A stretch of DNA of 64,000 nt, taken from Streptomyces sp. NBC_01591. Its GTDB lineage: Bacteria > Actinomycetota > Actinomycetes > Streptomycetales > Streptomycetaceae. A program made the translations under genes and the position numbers. The stretch is from contig NZ_CP109327.1 of assembly GCF_035918155.1 (NCBI RefSeq), positions 5,952,001 to 6,016,000 on the forward strand. Reading direction: 5' to 3'. The notes beneath the pieces were generated by a model. That model was not told where the DNA came from. It made no database searches and saw nothing but the letters and a program-made list of their open reading frames with translations. Below, piece after piece: positions 9,813-17,541 of this stretch (within the stretch, counting starts at the first letter, position 1; the number at the start of each line of letters is the position of its first letter).

Positions 9813-10612
9813 CGGTTCGCCACCGCCGCCCGGTGCGCCCGCAGCGCGGAGGTGTAGCCGCGCTCGATCGGGTTGCCGTCCGGTCGCTCCGCTCCGCCGT
9901 CCGCGGTGCCGCCGAGCTCCGTCAGCTCCCGCGTCGTACCCCGGTACGCGATCCGGCCCGCTTCGATCAGCGTGACATCGGTGCAGGCCGCGGCGACGTC
10001 CTCGACCAGGTGGGTCGAGACGATCACGGTGGTGGTGCGGCCCAGCTCCCGTATCAGCGCCCGGAATTCGACCCGCTGCTCCGGGTCGAGACCGGCGGTC
10101 GGCTCGTCGAGCAGCAGCAGGTCCGGATCGTTGACGATCGCCTGGGCGATGCCGACGCGCCGCACCATGCCGCCCGACAGGGTCTTCACCCGGGCGTCGA
10201 TCCGGTCCGCCAGACCCACCCGGTCGACCGCGCGTTCCACGGCCGCCGGGACCGCCGACGCGTCCATCTCCTTGAGCCAGGCCACGTAGGAGACGAACTC
10301 GCGGACCGTGAATCCCGGGTAGTGGCCGAACTCCTGCGGCAGATAACCGAGCCTGCGCCGGACCGCCGCCCGGCTGCGGTGGTCCGACCCGGCGCCGACC
10401 TCGCTGCCGAGCAGCTCCACCCGGCCGCCGGAGGGCGCGGCGACGGTGGCGAGCACCCGGATCAGCGAGGTCTTGCCCGCCCCGTTCGGTCCGAGCAGCC
10501 CGTGCACACCGGGCGCGAAGTCGAGATCGACGGCGTCCAGCGCGGTCGTCCTGCGGTGCCGGACGGTCAGTGCCCTGACCTCGACCGTGTTCACGGCCTC
10601 GGTGCCGTTCAT
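9809..10612 (-). CDS. ABC transporter ATP-binding protein
   Basis: 267 residues with all ABC ATPase motifs: Walker A GPNGAGKTS, Q-loop LPQEFG, signature LSGGMVRR, Walker B LLLLDEPTAGL and H-loop VSTH. The LSGGM.RR signature with YLPQ is typical of ABC-2 exporters of the CcmA/NatA group. It drives the permease encoded downstream (ATGA overlap). It starts 10 bp after the anti-sigma stop, so the whole five-gene unit should be one transcript. Confidence 0.93.
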   Translation of the reverse strand: MNGTEAVNTVEVRALTVRHRRTTALDAVDLDFAPGVHGLLGPNGAGKTSLIRVLATVAAPSGGRVELLGSEVGAGSDHRSRAAVRRRLGYLPQEFGHYPGFTVREFVSYVAWLKEMDASAVPAAVERAVDRVGLADRIDARVKTLSGGMVRRVGIAQAIVNDPDLLLLDEPTAGLDPEQRVEFRALIRELGRTTTVIVSTHLVEDVAAACTDVTLIEAGRIAYRGTTRELTELGGTADGGAERPDGNPIERGYTSALRAHRAAVANR

Positions 10613-10622
10613 GCGTTCACGC

Positions 10623-11576
10623 TCACAACGTCTCCAGATGGTCGAAGGATCTACGGCGTACGGCGAGCAGCGCGGCGCACACCAGCGCGCCCGCCGCCCA
10701 GCCGGCCTGTGCGGCGGGCCCGGCGAAGTACCGTGCGGCCGCGGCCGCCGCCTCGGCGGCCCCCGGGGGCGATGCGGCGAAGGCGGGCAGGACGACGGCG
10801 GCCGCCCAGGCCGCGGCGATGGACGTGGCCCCGGTGCGGCAGCCGACGTACGAGCCGAGGGCGAGCGCCGCCAGCGTCATCGCGAGTCCGGGCAGCAGCC
10901 ATGCCGCCGCGCCGGGCCACCCGGCGGACGGGGGCAGCACCGCCCCGGCGAGCGTGAGCGTCGGGATGCTCACGGCGAGCACCGCGGCGGTTCTGGTCAG
11001 CAGCAGCCGCAGCCCGCCGGACGGGGTGGCGGCGGTGATCTCATGCATCGGGTCCGCGTGCCGGCCGTACGAGAGGGCGACCCCGGCGAGCGGCAGCACC
11101 GGCGCGACGACGAGGAGCAGCGGGCGGATGGCGTCGTCGGCCCCGGCCCCGTACGCCAGCGCGAGGGCCCCGACGGCCACCAGCACCAGCGCCAGCAGCC
11201 ACGGACCCCGCAGCGCGGGCCCGGCGGCCCACAGCAACCGCCCGGTGCGGGTGGCGGCCCCGGGGGAGCGGCCGCGGGCGGCCCGGGTGGCGACCCCCGG
11301 GAAGCGGCGCCGGACGCCGCGGGCGGGCGCCCTCGCCGGTGCCCCCTCCGCCGCCACCGCGGCCAGCACCCCCGCGCGCACCCCGTCCAGCACCGCCCCG
11401 GCCTCCGGCCGTGCCCGTACCGCCGCGGAGATCCGTGCCGCACATCCCCCGCACGCCTCCACGTGCTTCTCCACGGACCACGCGTCCGTCTCCGTCACCG
11501 AACCGGCGGCGTACCGCCCGGCCAGCTCCTCGCTCACGTGCCAGTGGGGCATGCCGTCACCTCCCGTCCTGGTCAT
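10623..11576 (-). CDS. Zinc-binding anti-sigma factor with large membrane domain
   Basis: 317 residues. The N-terminal cytosolic part has the ZAS motif H-x3-C-x2-C (His38, Cys42, Cys45 in EKHVEACGGCAARI) that binds group-IV sigma factors. It is followed by about six membrane segments from residue 110 on. Most anti-sigma factors have one membrane segment, so this is an enlarged, transporter-like type. The ATG at 11576 overlaps the sigma factor stop (ATGA). By family it should sequester the sigma factor encoded upstream; the neighbouring ABC transporter may be both its target and its input. Confidence 0.88.
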   Translation of the reverse strand: MTRTGGDGMPHWHVSEELAGRYAAGSVTETDAWSVEKHVEACGGCAARISAAVRARPEAGAVLDGVRAGVLAAVAAEGAPARAPARGVRRRFPGVATRAARGRSPGAATRTGRLLWAAGPALRGPWLLALVLVAVGALALAYGAGADDAIRPLLLVVAPVLPLAGVALSYGRHADPMHEITAATPSGGLRLLLTRTAAVLAVSIPTLTLAGAVLPPSAGWPGAAAWLLPGLAMTLAALALGSYVGCRTGATSIAAAWAAAVVLPAFAASPPGAAEAAAAAARYFAGPAAQAGWAAGALVCAALLAVRRRSFDHLETL

Positions 11577-12178
11577 GCCGTTCCTCCCAGCGGTCCGGAC
11601 TGCGGAGCCGACAGTTCCAGTGCGGCGCGCAGCTCGCGTCTGGCCCGCATCGCCCTGGTCTTGACCGTGCCTTCGGGTATGCCGAGGAGCCGGGCCGTCT
11701 CGCGGGTCGTCAGTCCGTCGATGACCGTGGCGCGCAGGACCTCCCGCAGCTCGGGCGAGATCCGGTCGAGCGCGGCGCCCACATCCCCGTACTCCAGCCC
11801 GGCGAGCACCCGCTCCTCGGCGGACGGCGCGGTGGCGGCCCACTCGTTGCTTCCGGTCCGCTCGGCCCGGGCGGCGAGATCGGTACGGGCATGGACCCGC
11901 TGGGCGTCCACCAGCCGACGCGAGGCGATCACCCAGAGCCAGCCGCCGACCCTGGCCCCGCGGTGCGAACCGGCGGAGCGCCAGACCGTCACGAAGGTGT
12001 CCTGCAGGACCTCCCATACGGTCTCGGCATCCGCGCACCGCCTGCTCAGCCGGGCCAGCAGCCAGCCGGCGTGCCGGTCGTAGAGCGTCGCCAGGGCCTC
12101 CGTATCCCCCTGCGCGACGGCACGCAGCAGGGCGTCGTCGTCGTTCGGGTCCTCCCCCGAGGGGCGCAACAGCTTCAC
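11573..12178 (-). CDS. ECF RNA polymerase sigma factor
   Basis: 201 residues: region 2 (ALATLYDRHAGWLLARL through FVTVWRSA and GGWLWVIASRRLVD) and region 4 with the helix-turn-helix LTTRETARLLGIPEGTVKTR. It has no region 3, as in all ECF factors. It starts at GTG 12178. A matching ECF promoter lies immediately upstream, so the gene probably activates its own transcription, and it is followed by its anti-sigma factor with an ATGA overlap. The regulon beyond this operon cannot be seen. Confidence 0.93.
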   Translation of the reverse strand: MKLLRPSGEDPNDDDALLRAVAQGDTEALATLYDRHAGWLLARLSRRCADAETVWEVLQDTFVTVWRSAGSHRGARVGGWLWVIASRRLVDAQRVHARTDLAARAERTGSNEWAATAPSAEERVLAGLEYGDVGAALDRISPELREVLRATVIDGLTTRETARLLGIPEGTVKTRAMRARRELRAALELSAPQSGPLGGTA

Positions 12179-12183
12179 ACCTC

Positions 12184-12210
12184 TCTATCGGGCGACGGAC
12201 CCGGACCGGT
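12184..12210 (-). promoter_or_regulatory. ECF-type promoter of the sigma factor operon
   Basis: Reading the minus strand, a -35 GAACC (12210-12206) is separated by 17 bases from a -10 CGATA (12188-12184). This is the AAC/CGA pattern of ECF sigma promoters. The expected start site 6-7 bases past the -10 falls on the GTG at 12178, which predicts a leaderless message and autoregulation. Confidence 0.75.
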
Positions 12211-12314
12211 TCACGGGCGGCGTGTGTGGCTCACGCCATAGACGGAGCAGGGGAAGATCACAGAGGGTGGGACGTTGCTTCGGGGGGCTCGTCACGGGAG
12301 AGGGGCCTCACGCG

Positions 12315-13127
12315 GTGCATCAGCGTACGGACAGGGCGGTCCACGAAGAACCCTTCGCGGCTCCGCTGCTCGACGCCATCCCGCGCCAGAGCCGCACGGG
12401 CCGTGCCGCGGCCCAGCCCCCGGTCCGTGGGGCCCGCCGATGGCTGCGGCTGCTGCCGGCACCCACTGGTACCCCGTTCACTTTTGGGTACCTGCTGGTG
12501 CTGGTCGCCACGTCCCTGTTCATGGAGTACGCCGATCCCGACACCGTCGCCGCCGTGCTGCGCGAGTCGAGCACGGACGTCGCGCACCTCGGCGAGACCC
12601 CGTTCCTCGTCCTGGCCGCCAGCGCCCTGTGGGTCGTCGGCGGGCTCACCTCCCCGCACGTCTTTTTCTTCGCTCTCGTACTGACCGCACTGGAGCGCCG
12701 CATCGGGGGCCTGCGGGCCGCCGCGGTGTTCGTGCTCGGTCATGTCGTGGCGACGCTCGCCACGGAGATCCCGGTCGGGCTCTCCGTGGTCGCCGGGCAT
12801 CTGCCGGAGTCGTCGCTGCACCGCCTCGACTACGGCATCAGCTTCGGGCTGATGGCGAGCGTGGGCGCGCTCACCGGGCTGTTCACCCCGCTGCTGCGGG
12901 TGCTGGTGCTCGGCGGGATGGGCGTGATGCTGGTGCTCGATCTGGTCCGTCTGAGCAACCCGCTGACCGACTGGGGCCATCCACTGGCGCTGCTGTTCGG
13001 CGTGGCCTGCCGGCCGCTGCTGCGCCGGGCCGGTGCGGTCGGGGAACCGGTGGTCAGGGGCGTGGCGCCTTCTCGCCGTGCACCGCGAGGTACTCGGCCG
13101 CCAGCCAAGGTGCCAGGTCCTCGATGA
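12315..13127 (+). CDS. Rhomboid-like membrane protein
   Basis: 270 residues with about six membrane segments arranged as in rhomboid proteases. A Ser within YGISFG sits where rhomboids have GxSG, and a His in a later segment (DWGHPLALLFG) matches the second catalytic residue. The serine motif is not canonical, so proteolytic activity is uncertain and Streptomyces annotations usually say 'rhomboid-like'. I chose GTG 12315, with GGGAGAGGGG nine bases upstream; an in-frame GTG at 12267 is an alternative. The last 74 bp overlap the 3' end of the convergent nucleotidyltransferase gene. Confidence 0.75.
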   Translation: MHQRTDRAVHEEPFAAPLLDAIPRQSRTGRAAAQPPVRGARRWLRLLPAPTGTPFTFGYLLVLVATSLFMEYADPDTVAAVLRESSTDVAHLGETPFLVLAASALWVVGGLTSPHVFFFALVLTALERRIGGLRAAAVFVLGHVVATLATEIPVGLSVVAGHLPESSLHRLDYGISFGLMASVGALTGLFTPLLRVLVLGGMGVMLVLDLVRLSNPLTDWGHPLALLFGVACRPLLRRAGAVGEPVVRGVAPSRRAPRGTRPPAKVPGPR

Positions 13128-13890
13128 GCGTCGCGAGGACGGCCGGGTCGGCGGAGGGATTGCGGCCGGTGTGCGCGGCCAGCCTCATCTGCTCGATCCG
13201 CTCCGGGTGGTCCGGGTAGTAACGGGCGAACACCTCGGCGGACTCGGCCAGGTCGCTGGTCCAGCCGCGCCACTGCGGCATGACCAGGGTGAAGCCGGAC
13301 CGGACGATCCGGCGGGCGGCGCCGCGGCTGAGGCTGCGGCGTTCGGCGTCGGTGGCCGCCTCGGCGGCCCTGCGCCGCCAGCGGGGCAGCGAGAGAACCA
13401 GGTCCCCGTTGGTCTCGCGGGCGAGCAGCGGGGTCGGGCGGTAGTGCGGCAGCTGCTCGGCCAGGTCGTCGCCCAGCAGCGGGGTGCAGAGACAGGCGAG
13501 GAAGAAGCCGAGGTCGTGGCGTTCGAGCTCGCTGGTGAGGGTGGCGGCAGCGGACAGCAGGATGCCGACGCCGTCGATCTGGCCGAACGAGGCGTTCAGG
13601 TCGGCCTCCATGGCACGGACCGCCGCTTCGTCGGCGGCCGTGGGCGCGCTGTGCAGCGCCAGCAGCAGATCCAGATCGGAGACACCGGGAAGGGCCGTGC
13701 CGCGCGGAATGCTGCCGTAGATGTACGCGCTGTGCAGCCGTGTGCCGTCGAACGCCTCGGTGATCCGGGACCGGGCCGCCGCCACCACGGGGGCGAACGG
13801 AGCGGGCACGCGGCTCAGCGAGCCCTCCCGCCGGATCGTCCCGTCGTGGTTCAGCCCTCGGCTGCCGCTGTCGCCGCTGTCGTCGTTCAT
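13054..13890 (-). CDS. Nucleotidyltransferase (aminoglycoside adenylyltransferase-like)
   Basis: 278 residues. The polymerase-beta-type signature is intact: Gly59-Ser60, then SDLDLLL with Asp72 and Asp74 for metal binding. The C-terminal part (AAEAATDAERRSLSRGAARRIVRSGF onward) is helical. It may adenylylate an antibiotic or another small molecule, but family membership alone does not show resistance. The ATG at 13890 lies inside a perfect palindrome. The 3' end overlaps the convergent rhomboid-like gene by 74 bp. Confidence 0.8.
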   Translation of the reverse strand: MNDDSGDSGSRGLNHDGTIRREGSLSRVPAPFAPVVAAARSRITEAFDGTRLHSAYIYGSIPRGTALPGVSDLDLLLALHSAPTAADEAAVRAMEADLNASFGQIDGVGILLSAAATLTSELERHDLGFFLACLCTPLLGDDLAEQLPHYRPTPLLARETNGDLVLSLPRWRRRAAEAATDAERRSLSRGAARRIVRSGFTLVMPQWRGWTSDLAESAEVFARYYPDHPERIEQMRLAAHTGRNPSADPAVLATLIEDLAPWLAAEYLAVHGEKAPRP

Positions 13891-13909
13891 GCGGGCACTG
13901 TGCCCGCAT
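13889..13909. promoter_or_regulatory. Perfect palindrome on the nucleotidyltransferase start codon
   Basis: Ten-base arms ATGCGGGCAC and GTGCCCGCAT surround a single T. The site covers two bases of the ATG and the whole ribosome-binding region of the minus-strand gene. It could be a repressor operator or an mRNA hairpin that hides the start. The regulator is unknown. Confidence 0.5.
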
Positions 13910-14033
13910 TTCCGTGACGGGCCGAATGATTTATCCGGCCCGTCACGGCCGCGACCGGCCCGGACCGCGAGCGCGACCGGGTGATCGCTCACAGCGAACA
14001 TGCCCCGGGGAACAACGGGGCGGCTCAGAAGCA

Positions 14034-14052
14034 TTGAGTCTGCATAGCTCAA
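14034..14052. promoter_or_regulatory. HAIR-like HspR operator of lon
   Basis: TTGAGT, seven bases, then GCTCAA lies 22 bp upstream of the lon ATG. The HspR consensus is CTTGAGT-N7-ACTCAAG, and Streptomyces lon is known to be repressed by HspR through a HAIR-like element. The match is 11 of 12 core bases with the correct 7-base spacer. Confidence 0.75.
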
Positions 14053-14074
14053 CTTGACTGCCGAAGGGGAGATC

Positions 14075-16495
14075 ATGGCTATCGATTCCAATGCGGTCAC
14101 TCCGCTCGCCCTGCCCGTGCTGCCGCTCGACGACGAGGTCGTGCTGCCCGGGATGGTGGTGCCTCTGGACCTGTCCGACACCGATGTACGTGCCGCCGTG
14201 GAGGCCGCACAGGCCGCGGCCCGTGACGGCGGCGGCAAGCCCGAAGTGCTTCTGGTGCCGCGGATCGACGGTATGTACACCGGCACCGGTGTCATCGGCA
14301 CCGTCGAGCAGGTCGGACGGCTTTCGGACGGGGATCCGGGCGCGCTCATCCGCGGCCGGGGCCGGGTGCGGATCGGGGCCGGGACCAGCGGGCCGGGTGG
14401 AGCGCTCTGGGTGGAGGGGACCCGGGTCGACACGATCGTCCCCGACCCTCTTCCCGGAGCCGCCGCCGAGCTGGTCAAGGAGTACAAGGCACTCGCCACC
14501 AGCTGGCTGAAGAAGCGCGGCGCCTGGCAGGTCGTGGACCGGGTCCAGCAGATCGAGGACATCTCCGCGCTCGCCGACAATTCCGGTTACTCGCCCTTCC
14601 TCACCACCGCCCAGAAGGTGCAGCTCCTGGAGACCGCCGACCCGGTCGCCCGGCTGAAGCTCGCCATCCAGTGGCTCGGCGAACACCTCGCCGAGCAGGA
14701 CGTCGCCGAGTCCATCGCCAAGGACGTCCAGGAGGGCGTCGACAAGCAGCAGCGCGAATTCCTGCTGCGGCGCCAGCTCGACGCCGTGCGCAAGGAGCTC
14801 TCCGAGCTCAACGGCGACCCGGAGGACGAGTCCGACGACTACCGGGCGCGCGTCGAGGCCGCCGAGCTTCCCGAGCACGTCCGCGAGGCCGCGCTCAAGG
14901 AGGTCGACAAGCTGGAGCGCTCCTCCGACCAGAGCCCCGAGGGCTCCTGGATCAGGACCTGGCTCGACACCGTTCTCGAACTGCCGTGGACCGAGCGGAC
15001 CGAGGACGCCTACGACATCCGGGGCGCCCAGCGGATCCTGGACGCCGAGCACGCGGGCCTGCAGGACGTGAAGGAGCGCATCACCGAGTACCTGGCCGTC
15101 CGCAAGCGGCGTTCCGACCGCGGCCTGGGGATCGTCGGCGGGCGGCGCGGCGGTGCCGTGCTGGCGCTGGTGGGGCCTCCGGGCGTGGGCAAGACCTCCC
15201 TCGGTGAATCCGTCGCGCACGCCATGGGCCGCAAGTTCGTCCGCGTCGCGCTCGGCGGTGTGCGCGACGAGGCGGAGATCCGGGGCCACCGGCGTACATA
15301 CGTCGGCGCCCTGCCGGGCCGTATCGTCCGGGCCATCAAGGAGGCCGGTTCGATGAACCCGGTCGTCCTGCTCGACGAGATCGACAAGGTCGGCTCCGAC
15401 TTCCGGGGCGACCCGGCGGCCGCCCTCCTCGAAGTCCTCGACCCGGCGCAGAACCACACCTTCCGCGACCACTACCTGGAGGTCGAGCTCGACCTCAGCG
15501 ACGTTGTCTTCCTGGCGACGGCCAACGTGCTCGAAGCCATCCCGGAGGCCCTGCTCGACCGCATGGAGCTGGTCAGGCTCGACGGCTACACCGAGGACGA
15601 GAAGGTCGTCATCGCCCGGGACCACCTGCTCCCGCGTCAGCTGGAGCGGGCCGGCCTGGAGAAGGACGAGGTGACGCTCGACGAGTCCGCGCTGCGCAAG
15701 CTGGCCGGCGAGTACACCCGTGAAGCGGGCGTGCGGAACCTGGAACGGGCCGTCGCCCGGCTGCTCCGCAAGGTCGCCGCCCAGCACGAACTGGGCGACC
15801 GGGAGCTCCCGTTCACGGTCGGCGACGAGGACCTGCGCGCTCTGATCGGACGGCCGCACCACGTCCCCGAGTCCGCCCAGGACCCGGCCGAGCGCCGCAC
15901 CTCGGTGCCCGGTGTGGCCACCGGACTCGCGGTGACCGGCGCGGGCGGCGACGTGCTGTTCGTGGAGGCGTCGCTGGCCGACCCGGAGACCGGGGCGTCC
16001 GGACTGACCCTCACCGGCCAGCTCGGCGACGTCATGAAGGAGTCCGCGCAGATCGCGCTGAGCTTCCTGCAGTCGCACGGCGCGGAGCTGGAGCTGCCGG
16101 TCGCGGACCTGAAGGACCGCGGCGTGCACATCCACTTCCCGGCGGGCGCGGTCCCGAAGGACGGCCCGAGCGCCGGAATCACCATGACGACGGCACTGGC
16201 CTCGCTGCTCTCCGGACGGCTGGTCCGTACGGACGTGGCGATGACCGGTGAGGTCTCGCTGACCGGACGGGTGCTGCCGATCGGCGGACTGAAGCAGAAA
16301 CTGCTGGCCGCGCACCGCGCCGGAATCACCACCGTGGTGATCCCGAAGCGGAACGAGGCCGACCTGGACGACGTCCCCGCCGAGGTCCTGGACACGCTGG
16401 AGGTCCACCCGGTGACCGATGTCCGCCAGGTCCTGGAGATCGCCCTGGCCCCGGCCGGGGCCAGGACCGGGGAGAGGATCCCGGCCGCGGCGTGA
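14075..16495 (+). CDS. lon: ATP-dependent Lon protease
   Basis: 806 residues. The N-terminal substrate-binding LAN domain is followed by a coiled region (LRRQLDAVRKELSEL), the AAA+ module with Walker A GPPGVGKT at 367-374 and Walker B VVLLDEIDK, and the protease domain. The catalytic dyad is Ser699 in PKDGPSAG and Lys742 in GLKQKLLAA, 43 residues apart as in other Lon proteases. It degrades misfolded and regulatory proteins in the cytosol. I chose ATG 14075, with GAAGGGGAG in front, over the start at 14054. The HAIR-like site upstream suggests HspR control and heat induction. A perfect terminator follows. Confidence 0.97.
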   Translation: MAIDSNAVTPLALPVLPLDDEVVLPGMVVPLDLSDTDVRAAVEAAQAAARDGGGKPEVLLVPRIDGMYTGTGVIGTVEQVGRLSDGDPGALIRGRGRVRIGAGTSGPGGALWVEGTRVDTIVPDPLPGAAAELVKEYKALATSWLKKRGAWQVVDRVQQIEDISALADNSGYSPFLTTAQKVQLLETADPVARLKLAIQWLGEHLAEQDVAESIAKDVQEGVDKQQREFLLRRQLDAVRKELSELNGDPEDESDDYRARVEAAELPEHVREAALKEVDKLERSSDQSPEGSWIRTWLDTVLELPWTERTEDAYDIRGAQRILDAEHAGLQDVKERITEYLAVRKRRSDRGLGIVGGRRGGAVLALVGPPGVGKTSLGESVAHAMGRKFVRVALGGVRDEAEIRGHRRTYVGALPGRIVRAIKEAGSMNPVVLLDEIDKVGSDFRGDPAAALLEVLDPAQNHTFRDHYLEVELDLSDVVFLATANVLEAIPEALLDRMELVRLDGYTEDEKVVIARDHLLPRQLERAGLEKDEVTLDESALRKLAGEYTREAGVRNLERAVARLLRKVAAQHELGDRELPFTVGDEDLRALIGRPHHVPESAQDPAERRTSVPGVATGLAVTGAGGDVLFVEASLADPETGASGLTLTGQLGDVMKESAQIALSFLQSHGAELELPVADLKDRGVHIHFPAGAVPKDGPSAGITMTTALASLLSGRLVRTDVAMTGEVSLTGRVLPIGGLKQKLLAAHRAGITTVVIPKRNEADLDDVPAEVLDTLEVHPVTDVRQVLEIALAPAGARTGERIPAAA

Positions 16496-16518
16496 CGGGC
16501 GTGGCACCACGTACGCGG

Positions 16519-16546
16519 GACCCCCGGCGCATCGGCGCCGGGGGTC
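16519..16546. terminator. Bidirectional terminator between lon and the deacetylase gene
   Basis: A perfect 12-bp stem, GACCCCCGGCGC with GCGCCGGGGGTC, closes an ATCG tetraloop between convergent genes. Confidence 0.9.
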
Positions 16547-16567
16547 CTCGGGTTTCCCGCCCTTGGC

Positions 16568-17332
16568 TCAGGGGCGGTAGATGGTCCCCGGGACCGGCTC
16601 GGCGGGCGCCATCAGCTGCGGGACGGTGACGAAGGTGTAGCCCCGCTTCTTCAGTTCGTCGATGATGCCCGGCACCGCGGGCACCGTGCCCTTGTAGATG
16701 TCGTGGAGCAGGATGATGCCGTCCTTGTCCGCCTGCTCCAGGGTGCGCTTCTTGATCAGCGCCGAGTCGGTCGTGGAGTAGTCCTTGGCGGTGGTGCTCC
16801 ACAGGATCTGGGAGAGCCCCAGGTCTTTGCTGATGTCCGAGACGGTGTCGTCGGTGCGGCCCTGCGGCGGACGCATCAGGCGCGGCTTCTTGCCGGTTAT
16901 CTCCGCTATCGCGTCCTGCGTCTTCGCCAGCTCGGCGCGTATCTCGGCCGGCTTCCGGTCCGTCAGGATCTCGTGGGTCCAGGTGTGGTTGGCCACCTCG
17001 TGCCCCTCGGCGGCCAGCCTGCGCACGGTGTCCGGGTACTTCTTGACGTGGTTCTTGCCCAGCAGGAAGAAGGTCGCGTGCACCTTCTTCTCCTTGAGGA
17101 TGTCCAGCAGGTGCGGGGTGTCCTCGCCCGGCCCCGCGTCGAAGGTCAGCGCTATGCACTTCGCCTTGCGGCAGTCCACCGGGCCGAAGGAGCCCTTGGA
17201 GTCGGAGCCCGCGTCACCGCGGGCCGAGGCGGGCGCGGTGGTCTGCATGGAGCAGCCGCTCAGCGTCAGGGTGAGCACTGTCACAAGGGTGGCGGCCAAC
17301 CCCGTACCGATCGACTTCATCTTCATGGGCAA
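16568..17332 (-). CDS. Lipoprotein polysaccharide deacetylase (NodB domain)
   Basis: 254 residues. A lipoprotein signal with lipobox LSGC puts Cys27 at the mature N-terminus. The CE4/NodB domain then carries TFDAGP (Asp65, Ala66), the metal-binding NHTWTH (His116, His120), RPPQGR and ILLHDIY. Family enzymes N- or O-deacetylate chitin, xylan or peptidoglycan. The usual TFDDGP has a second, metal-binding Asp where this protein has Ala66, so the metal site may differ. The TTG at 17332 lies nine bases after GGAGGAG; ATG codons at 17326 and 17320 are too far from it. A 17-bp operator-like palindrome lies upstream. Confidence 0.88.
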   Translation of the reverse strand: MPMKMKSIGTGLAATLVTVLTLTLSGCSMQTTAPASARGDAGSDSKGSFGPVDCRKAKCIALTFDAGPGEDTPHLLDILKEKKVHATFFLLGKNHVKKYPDTVRRLAAEGHEVANHTWTHEILTDRKPAEIRAELAKTQDAIAEITGKKPRLMRPPQGRTDDTVSDISKDLGLSQILWSTTAKDYSTTDSALIKKRTLEQADKDGIILLHDIYKGTVPAVPGIIDELKKRGYTFVTVPQLMAPAEPVPGTIYRP

Positions 17333-17387
17333 GACGGGTCACTCCTCCGTAGCTGAACAGGGCGCACGACGTGCGACAGAGAAGGAC

Positions 17388-17404
17388 TATACACAGCGTG
17401 TATA
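17388..17404. promoter_or_regulatory. Operator-like palindrome upstream of the deacetylase gene
   Basis: TATACAC-AGC-GTGTATA has perfect 7-bp arms and lies 56 bp upstream of the TTG start in an otherwise GC-rich region. The TA-rich GTGTAT/ATACAC half-sites resemble GntR-family operators in general form. Which regulator binds is unknown. The remainder of 17333-17541 shows only the lysozyme terminator. Confidence 0.55.
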
Positions 17405-17476
17405 CATCGAGTGCATAGGGGGTCCGCTGTCGGCCCGGAGGGCGAAGTCCCTGGTCGGGGGCGTGAAATGGAGAGA

Positions 17477-17497
17477 GCCCCGGCGGGTCACCGGGGC
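17477..17497 (-). terminator. Terminator of the GH25 lysozyme gene
   Basis: GCCCCGG and CCGGGGC form a perfect 7-bp stem with a 7-base loop, 45 bp past the stop of the minus-strand lysozyme gene and followed on that strand by a pyrimidine-rich CTCTCTCC. Confidence 0.7.
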
Positions 17498-17541
17498 CCT
17501 GCTGGGTGAAGCGATGGGCCGCGGGGGTGCGGCGGGCGGAC

